Shown piece by piece: positions 55,700-64,000 of a stretch of DNA of 64,000 nt. Origin of the DNA: Puffinus mauretanicus (taxonomy: Eukaryota > Chordata > Aves > Procellariiformes > Procellariidae); NCBI GenBank assembly GCA_023333565.1, contig JAJKFH010001865.1, forward strand, positions 7,626,001 to 7,690,000, written 5' to 3'. Each line of letters begins with the position of its first letter. The stretch's first letter is position 1. The notes under the pieces were generated by a model. It did no database searches. It saw only the letters and a list, made by a program, of their open reading frames with translations, and was not told the DNA's origin. A program made the position numbers and the translations under genes.

Positions 55700-56849
55700 A
55701 AATTTATATATGAAAAGAGACTTTCAGATATGTTGTTTCACACATGAAACGTTTCTTCAGGTCTTGCTTCCTAATGAGAGAGCACGGCGTCTAGGTGTTA
55801 TTACTACCATTACTATTAATACTGTGACAATATTCCAAATATATTAGGTAGTAAGTTATAGGAATTGGTTTTTTGGTTCACTGGAAGTAGCAGGATTGGA
55901 AGGAAAACATTTTTTTCTTACTAAAGTGATTATAAAAGCTTCCACCAAATCCAAAAGATCAAGCAACTTTTTTAATAAAATAGTAAAAGTCCTGTGTAGT
56001 AGGGTTTTAATTGTCAAGATATTCTCACATATTAGTTTTCTAGAAATAAACATGAAGTAAATGAGAAACAAAAACCACTTCAAAAGAGATATTTTTAAAC
56101 ATTTTAAAATGTTGAAATATTTAGAAAAGTTCATATTTTCTTCTATTTACCATAAAAATAATTTAGTGGAGCCATTGGAAATTCATGGAAATGTTGGTAT
56201 TCATTAATCTTAAAATTTGAAATATTAGATAAATTTTGGTGTCTATCTTCCTAGCATACAATTGATAGAGGAGATATTTTCATATGCCTACTCCAACAGC
56301 ATTAGAGCTCTTCTGAGTTTATAGTTGGCCTATTCTTTTTGCTGAACACGTGTCCTTTATATGTCAAACACTGTGTTTAAGGGACAAACCAAACATATCC
56401 TAACTCTGCCGATACTGAAAATCTCCTCGCGTATCCTCTGTTATCAGCTTCCAGCAGTATTCTCTCTCTTCAGGTACTGTTCAGTGTCTGGCTTGGGTGT
56501 AGCTCCCAGCAATACATTATAAAGCATTTTTCTGTATGCTACTGGTGTACTTACCATGGACATGCTTTGGCTTCCTTTTTCCTGTTATTTCTACAGCCTT
56601 CCTCCTTCTCTGGATGATTTTGAGGAGGAGGACTGTTGTTGTACTCTTTGAGAAATGCTAATGTTTTGTATAAATATATATCTTCAATACCAGACTTTTT
56701 AATGGTGATATCTTTTGGAACGGTTAAGTGTCTGTTTGTATTTGTGAAGTCTTTCAAGTCGTTACATCCATATATTAAGACGGAACAAACTCTTGAGTTG
56801 AAGGTTCAGTTTGGTCTTTAGGTTTTACATTACATTTTTTGTAAACTTT

Positions 56850-57790
56850 CTTAAACCTGCCCATCACTGCAGGACTCAGATCAACAAACAATGGTCCTGG
56901 AAGCTCCTTAGCAAGCTTTTTTAAAACATTTGGGTGAAATTTGTTTGGATTTGCTGATTTGAAACTGTCTGATGTTTGTAGCTGCCATTTAACATCCTCT
57001 TGAGTTGCGCGACATGGAAAGTATTTAATTTACTTTTTCACAAACACAGAAGAGAGATATTTATTGCCTTTCTGGCATAACTATTTTGAATGGTGTCACC
57101 TTCACCTAATGCACCATTATCATTAAGGTTCCTTTAGCTCCTAGTAAAATTTTCAAAGCCCTCCTTCCTGTTGTTCTCAAATCTGACTCACCTCTGTGTA
57201 CACTTGCTCCCCATGTCATTTTTCCTGAAGTTTGTAGCTTCTAACTCTTTGGTGCGATCAATGTTCCTTTTTCTTTCCATCTGCTCTATATGTGCATTCA
57301 AGTTGCTTCAGCATGGGCAGCCTGAGACTTGAAACATATATCATTCAGACTGAATTCCTCTATCATATCTCACATTTTCCTTTACGCGTTACAGATATGC
57401 ACTAGAGGAACCAATCATTCTTTATTGCAGTGTGATTTGGTGGTCTATAGTAGACATGGACTCCCATCTCATTTTGTGCTCCACCCATTAGCACACGGTC
57501 CCACAAGAAATTAAGATCAATTCTTTCCAAGTTCTCAATGTCTCTGAAATATCTAATGCCATTTTGACATAGTGACACTCTTCTTCCCCTTTTACCCACC
57601 TTGTCTATCTGTCTTTCAGTACTTCATAGTGTCATGTGTTCCCACTAGATTTCAGTAACACCACGAAGACCAAATCTATATTCATGAGTAATTCCAACTG
57701 TTCTTGTTTATTACTCAGATTTCTGGCACTGGTCTATAGGCAATTAAAGAATGTGTTCACTTTGTCATTTGGTGCCCTGATTAATGTTTT
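56850..57790 (-). mobile_element. Very old CR1/L3-like LINE relic, endonuclease to pre-RT region
   Basis: Read on the minus strand this stretch has LINE ORF2 blocks in the correct order. NLSNKQEQLELL (about 57710-57675) resembles the start of the CR1-type apurinic endonuclease. KRGRRVSLCQNGIRYF and FLWDRVLMGG follow, then GVHVYYRPPNHTA, whose YYRPPN (about 57452-57435) is a hallmark of the CR1/L2 endonuclease core. After a decayed, shortened middle come EDVKWQLQTS and NPNKFHPNVLKKLAKELPGP (about 56945-56885), resembling the GPDGIHPRVLKELA box before the RT. Stops and frameshifts are many. Subfamily (old CR1, L3 or L2) is undetermined, and the limits are approximate. Confidence 0.7.
57402..57599 (-). 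pseudogene. Endonuclease-domain fragment of an ancient CR1/L3-like LINE
   Basis: This is the longest surviving open stretch (65 codons) of the relic LINE. It reads from GKRGRRVSLCQNGIRYFRD to VYYRPPNHTAIKNDWF and stops. The GRRGGGVALYVK-like and VYYRPPN-like blocks are spaced as in the CR1-group endonuclease. It has no catalytic C-terminal MGDFN or SDH boxes and is not a functional gene. Confidence 0.6.
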
Positions 57791-60700
57791 TTTTCCCTCA
57801 ATGTCTTACTTCTGAAGTAAATAATCACTTACTCTCTCCCATTTGTTGTTGTTAGTATAATGATCCCCCGACTAATCTCATTACACTTGCTGCCTGGAAG
57901 ATTGTTTCCTTTCAGTTGGATGGGAAGCACTGCCCTCATTGCCCTCCCAGAAAGGAAGCAATGATCCACAAAAGAAAGCTCTCCTCATTTATTTCTCCCC
58001 TTTATGTGACAGGGAGAATATCTGAGATGATCTTTCTTCTCCTTCAGGCTTATTTCAAATCACTACTAGTCATCTGAAATCTGTAAAGTAGTTTGAGAAG
58101 CTGCATCTTATACATGCTTATAGATCCTTATCAACAACTCTGGAAGCCAGCTAACCTGAGTGTATATGCACAACCTTGTGCAGGTAGATGTAGGCTTTCT
58201 CCAACCTCCTACCAAGGAGGCCAGGCATAAGCCAGCTCCAATCTGAAAGAGAGATTACCATGCTACCTTGTCACTCTTGCTTACTGCTGGCCAGTAATGA
58301 CCTGCAAGTTATATTTAAAATCTTGCAAACTCCCTCTGAAAATCCTTTATTTGCTACTGCTGTGCATCTGTTTGGATGTGCCTTTGGCATTTGACTTGCA
58401 TACTAAGGCTCATTGCTCAGCTCTGTTTCCTCATTAATAAGAGGAGATTACCCATGCTGAGATTTCAAATCCTGGGGCTAATCAAGGACCAGTGGCACTG
58501 CCACTAAGCCCTCATCAAGTTGCGGCCCAGTGTACCCATCTCATAAATCTGGTCAGAGGACCTTGACACATAACCTGATGGACAAATAGAAATATCCAAA
58601 AGATGGAGCAAATGACTACTCACAAACTATTTTGCTTGAAACATAGGATTCTCAGTCATGTTCTTTGAAACCCTCCTCTCTGAAGCTAGAAAATGCTCTA
58701 GCACCAAGGAAAGGGCTAGTGCTACCCAAAGCATTTCAGCCTACTACAGTGTTGGCTCACCGCTGGGTTAGCAACCTACAGTGTCTAAACCACTATATAC
58801 TATATAACACTACAGAGTGCTACTTCTATTGTCAAATTATTTTTCTATCTGTCTTCAAATACCAAACCTGCCCAGCTTGCTGTCTCTACTGCAATGGCTT
58901 CATTCTAGTGACAGAGGGCTAATAATTTGGCCACTAGACTCCCTTGAAAAACTCTGCCAAGATACAGCGGGAACTGTCATAGACATCCTTGATTAAAATT
59001 TTGATTGAAAAATAATCTATCTGCAAAAGTCTGTTAGACACAGCTATTCACTACATGCTTCCAATCACTTGTTTATGTAGAGCCCCCCTTTTCTCCCTGG
59101 ATCTAATTTATACACAACAGTAGTTAGAGGCTCTATAAAGCTGAAAAGTAATTTGTGACAATAGCACTACTAAGGGCAAATCAAGGAGGGCAGCCAAATA
59201 CAACATCCCTTTAGGTAAATGGGAGTTGTACATATAAAGGTCAGCTTTAACTCTGTCTTAATCCTCAGGTACTGAATACAGGCTTTCTATAATGTTCACC
59301 ATTTCCATGTTTAGAATGAATGGGTCAGAGCCTCTTTTAAATCACTCCTAAGCTGTTACTACAACGTGCAGGATTCAGCATCAGAATAATCTAGATAGAA
59401 CTGCGCTTTGTCTGCTACTACTTTTTAAAGCTGCTGCTTTTTTATAGCTGTAAAACCATTCCACAAACCAAACCCCTATTCATCCTAAACATAATGATCA
59501 GGATGAGAGAAGAAAGCAAAGAATGAAAACAGAGAAAATTTGTTTCATGGGAGAAGCAATAACAATTCAAAACCAAAATCCAATGGACTTTGTTTAAGGC
59601 TACATCAAACAGAAATTCAAGCCTCTGATTAAAAATGAGAACAGTACAATAATGAACATTTTTACTTACTTTTTCTCCTCAGGAACTTTTAGATAGAACT
59701 GAAACATTTAAATATATACTGAAAGTATAAAAAAGGGTCTAATAACTGCATTCCAGAAGAAAGGGATCTAATGTGATAATGGAAAGTCTAACCTCTTTTC
59801 GGCTGAGCTGAGATTCCAATTTTCTGCATCGCTAGCAATGATAATGTTACACAAACAGTGTTCAATCATTAAATTAATTCCCATTAAATCAATGTCCTTA
59901 AAGGCCAAACAGTCCTTTAATAATTACCTGATTAAAATGATGTTAGCATAACATATTAGTTATAGTATATTTATAATTCCCTTCCCAACAATAAATTGTT
60001 TCTTTCCACTCATCTTGCTGAAACGGCAACAATGAGCCAAAAGTTGGGAAGGGAAGCACGTCATATCACCACATAGCAAATGGCTGTGGTCTAGCTTCTC
60101 CTGGTATCAGTGATACTTCAGGAACACATATTAATCAGATTTGCATTTCTATTATGTAGTATTTACAGTATGAATCTTCAAGAGCTATAGGAATGAATTC
60201 CTAGTTTTTAAACCTAGACCCACAAAATAAATTACTTCTTTCAGATATTAGCACTTTGCAGTGGTCAAATTCCATCTTTCTGTGGAATTAGCAAAATATG
60301 ATATTTTCAATTGAAAATCAAACTGCATCATAGATAAAATAAAATGTTACAAGTAATAGTGTGCAGTAATTTAATGCCAATACATTGTAGTGACTTGTGC
60401 AACATCATTACATGGAGACAGGGGATGGATACACTTTACAGTGCTTCTAAAAGTTCTGGCAAATGTATCATAAAAGTATATTTCATTTCTCTCTTCTGCT
60501 GTCATTACAAAAGAAGAGTAATGACTGCAGCTAAAGTTTGAAAATGGAGGCGTCCACTTGTATTTGCTGAAGTTACTGGGAGCTTTTAGATGAAGTATTA
60601 CTAGACTTATACTACACACATCCAGATGCTGAAATATCATGCAAGTCTTGATATTTGAAAGTAAATGTTTTCGTTGCTATAACTATGACCAGACTGGAAT

Positions 60701-63040
60701 TGTGAGGCTTGCTGCTCACCTCTAATGAATAAGTTGGCCAAAACCTCTCGTATTAATGTGGCTGAAATGCATTGTTTTATCAGAAGACTTAGCAGGGTTT
60801 CAAATTTAATTTTGGGGTTACCAAATACAGTACCATTCAATTACATAATCATAAATAATTGTGCATTAAGCCTAGCAATTTTACCAACAGCTGTTTGCTC
60901 AAAAGAAGCTCTGACCAGGTAATCTTCTGTTGCCACTTTTACAACATAGGACAATAATTTTACATGATATAGTTACAAATATACGCACACGCGGAGGCAA
61001 ACACAGACTAGAGTTCAACATGCATGTGTAACAAACACAAGGAGCTTCTGGAGATCCTCTTCTATAAGGCTGTAATGTGTGCTTTTAAGATTGCACCTGA
61101 CTGCATGCTCGCAAAAAGGCACTATTTGCAGCCACTATGAATGCATCAAAATGATATATGCTAGCTATTATTTTAGAGAATATTGTCAGCCGATCTTAAC
61201 AAATAACCTTGCACACCGGCAACCTTCTGATTAGATGCCAAGAGATGCTGAGACCCAATCTCCCTATTACTAATGGCTGGGTGTAAATACTCTAAAGCCT
61301 CAAACAATCAACCAGAATTATCACCTATGGTACATATTCATAAGTGGCTAAGAAGCTAGCTGTCACATACAGTTTGCATAGTGGTGGCCTTTCCATAGGC
61401 TATTGACAGTGTTGTAGGTAGTACCTTCCGGAATAGCACAAAGAACTCTGCACAATGGACTGCAAACAGGCCATCTGTACATACAATTAACATTAAACTG
61501 AACAATGTCATTAATGAGGTATTAAAGTGCTGCTTTAGTTAAGAGCCTGTCAGGGAGGATATTATGAACATGAGGGAGAAAGAGTCCCCTTTGGCTGAAA
61601 TTGAGCAACTATGAACCAAGCAAAACAAAAGACAATTCAGTGAGATCATAAGGACAAACAATAATTCCAGTAAAGCCTCTGCATCTTTTGACAGGTACTT
61701 TTCTCCATGATCTTTTTCTTTGCCTCTACACATCTCTGTGACTCCATACTTTTGGGGTGAAGGGAATTTTTGAAAAAGATCACATACTGAAAGATAGATT
61801 TTTGCTTGAACTTTCAAAGTATTATGAAATGCTTTATAAATCTGTTCTTGCAAGATTTCCAAGCATCCATCATCACAGAGTGGCACCTGACTACTTCAGA
61901 AGCAAGTGAATCACAGACATCTCGGATACATTAGTTCAGTTTTCATGTCACTAATTCTAGTTATCCTTTAATTTTCAGAGTGCTTCTCTACAATGAACTC
62001 CTAACCTTATGGAATTCAATCATCACTAATGCAGGAGCTCTAATTATGTTCCTAAATAACAGATTTTAAAATCTAGACTAAAATTCCACTTCAGGTACAC
62101 CCTGTAATGTTGTTATCACAGTGATCTCTCAAACTCAGATGACCTAAAGTAATACCGTGACAGTTCATAGTGAACAGAGGAAAGAAGAAAACCCTCCTCC
62201 TTTTAAGTTTCACTGAGAATAATGGCATAATGTCATTTATTGATGAAAATCACTAATACAAATGCTTATGTTTGAAAGTTGAATAACCTGTTTTTTACTG
62301 TAAATCAGCTATCACCCTGCTTAAGATCATGACTCAGATTTGTTGGAAGTGAAAGGCGACTTCAAAGATGACTTTACTGGATAGCGAGGATTTTCGTCTT
62401 TGGGGCTAGATACAGAAATGAAAGAAGCTATTGTAAGAACGGAATACAGGCTTATATCTGAAAATGTTCTATTAGCAAGTATATCTAGGCATGAACAACG
62501 AACATTGCCACTCAACAGATTTATCACAGTTCCTTAACAACCTGTTTGCAGAAGATTTTCTCTTTCCTCATTACTCTATTATCATTACTCTATCCTAGTG
62601 TGGGGAAAGCAGACTCTTCAGTCAAAACCACACGTGTTCCTTCATCTCAGTTTTTGTCTGGTAGATGAGGTATCACACATTTTTAACCCAACACAACCTC
62701 ACTAACCTCAAAAGCACTGAAAAGGTAAAGTCCTAATTTATGATCTCTCTCTCTCCTATTGACACTGGAAGAATAAAAATTAAGCAGCAGGAGATTTCTA
62801 CACCAGGATGCTGCTGTAGTGAAGGCAGTCCCCTTCATTTGCATGCTGGGAAGCTGACTAAATAAAAAAATACAAATAAAAAATCCAACAGTCTAATTTT
62901 CCTATATTTGGTGAGAGTGGACCTTCATCTCAGCAATCAGGGAAAGCAGCAAGTTGGTTATCTTAACCAAAAGATTCACTTTGTATCATTATTTGCTTCC
63001 TTTCAATATTAATTTTGGCCTACTCCATTTATACACATCT

Positions 63041-63304
63041 TAGGACGAGAGGAAATGGCCTCAAGTTGCACCAAGGGAGGTTTAGATTGGACATTAGGAG
63101 AAATTTCTTTATGGAAAGAGTGGTCAAGCCTTGGACCAGGCTGCCCAGGGAAGTGGTTGAGTCACCATCCCTGGAAGTATTTAAAAGACGTGTAGATGAG
63201 GCGCTTAGGGACGTGGTTTAGTGGGCATGGTGGTGTTGGGTTGATGGTTGGACTTGATGATCTTAGAGGTCTTTTCCAACTTTAATGATTCTATGAATTC
63301 TATA
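63041..63304 (+). mobile_element. Short CR1 LINE 3' end
   Basis: This is a severely 5'-truncated CR1 copy of about 264 bp. It begins at TAGGACGAGAGGAAATGGCC, encodes the last ORF2 residues ([20 protein letters not shown] to [15 protein letters not shown], stop at 63219-63221), then has the 3' UTR and a short degenerate ATTCTATGA/ATTCTAT tail. By eye it differs from 53287-53550 at about 11-12 positions, so about 95% identity and the same or a close subfamily. It has the same orientation as the larger copy about 10 kb away. Confidence 0.93.
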
Positions 63305-63420
63305 ATATTAGAAGAGGCCTGAAGAAAAAAACCTCAACAGCTGAAGAAGGGAGACTTTCCTGTCAGCAGCTTCAAAACTTCTTTGCCACTCCTGTCTTTA
63401 CAGTTTGCAGGCAATTTTCC

Positions 63421-63655
63421 TGACACCTACCCACCAGTTGGTGTTATGAAGAAGAGCTGCATGGGTGGATACAGCTATGGCACAGCTGTTGCAGAGGAGG
63501 GACTCCCCACAGACCAGAAAAGCAATGGAAAACTACCACGGGTTCCCCTCTAAACCCATGTTCAGCTGCTGCCTTGGATATCCTCCACTGAAAAAGGCAG
63601 ATCAGTTTGTGGATGAAATTGCTGTCATCCAAGCAGAGGGGCAGTATTTTTAATA
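63421..63655 (+). other. Unidentified open segment followed by AATAAA near the right end
   Basis: Just right of the short CR1, about 230 bp is open in two plus frames. One reads GGYSYGTAVAEEGLP, and the other ends FVDEIAVIQAEGQYF, a stop and then AATAAA (63652-63657). An acceptor-like ctttacag occurs at 63399-63406. This could be a terminal exon of an unannotated plus-strand transcript, but no homology is recognised and no upstream exon is visible. Confidence 0.2.
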
Positions 63656-64000
63656 AAGCTAAAACTAATTTCTCACTTCCTTTCTACCTTAAACAGCCAA
63701 AATTGCCAACTTAAGTGTAAGCTTCTGTGCAGGAAAATCAAATAGCAGGACAAATAAGGCTTGCCTCTTCAGCTTCTAAACATCTTTGTAGATAAAAATG
63801 TGGGTTACAGTCCTTCTCCATGTAAGAAACATTCAGTTCCTGGCTAAATAGTTCTCCCTTGTTTCCTCAATTAAATTTATATTATATACAGCTGAACTCT
63901 GAAAAGTCAAAACTGATTACTTAATCTGAATCTAACTTATCCATTCCTTGCTCAAACACAGTATAAAGTCATATTAGAAATCACAACAACTAAAGTAAGT

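Overview
The window is intronic vertebrate DNA, almost certainly from a bird and probably a neoavian. Three things point there: CR1 LINE copies ending in the (ATTCTATG)n 3' tail, a solo ERVL-type LTR of a kind I associate with neoavian genomes, and a low density of interspersed repeats. There are no bacterial-style genes. Nearly all short open reading frames are chance ORFs in AT-rich intron.

The only gene I can support is GRID2 (glutamate receptor ionotropic delta-2, GluD2), on the minus strand. Three consecutive internal coding exons are present and read right to left: 48419-48281 (pore-to-M3 linker, M3 helix, SYTANLAAF gate), 37926-37731 (first part of the S2 ligand-binding lobe) and 9436-9270 (next part of S2, with the Trp-Asp pair of the ligand pocket). 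Their splice phases fit exactly (phase 1 in, 2/2, 0/0, phase 2 out) and together they encode about 166 codons. The 5' exons (ATD, S1, M1/M2) must lie to the right of base 64000, and the 3' exons (end of S2, M4, C-tail) to the left of base 1. Introns of about 28.3 kb and 10.4 kb lie wholly inside the window, and two more are partly inside.

The introns hold several mobile-element remnants. A 594-bp solo LTR (23368-23961) is flanked by a perfect 5-bp target duplication and contains a perfect CRE (TGACGTCA). A fairly young, 5'-truncated CR1 (about 52435-53559) carries the RT FADD box and the ORF2 C-terminus but has a frameshift. A second, shorter CR1 3' end (63041-63304) is about 95% identical to it. 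An old, decayed CR1 lies at about 40010-41170. A very old CR1/L3-like LINE relic on the minus strand (about 56850-57790) can be recognised only by translated endonuclease and pre-RT motifs. The rest is unique-looking intron with microsatellites, homopolymer runs, one ancient local duplication (1729/1862) and a 22-bp minisatellite (48002-48055). I did not find an undescribed gene system. The most interesting items are the CRE-bearing solo LTR, the antisense LINE relic, a tandem splice donor at the middle exon, and an unexplained ORF-bearing segment around 41700-42440.
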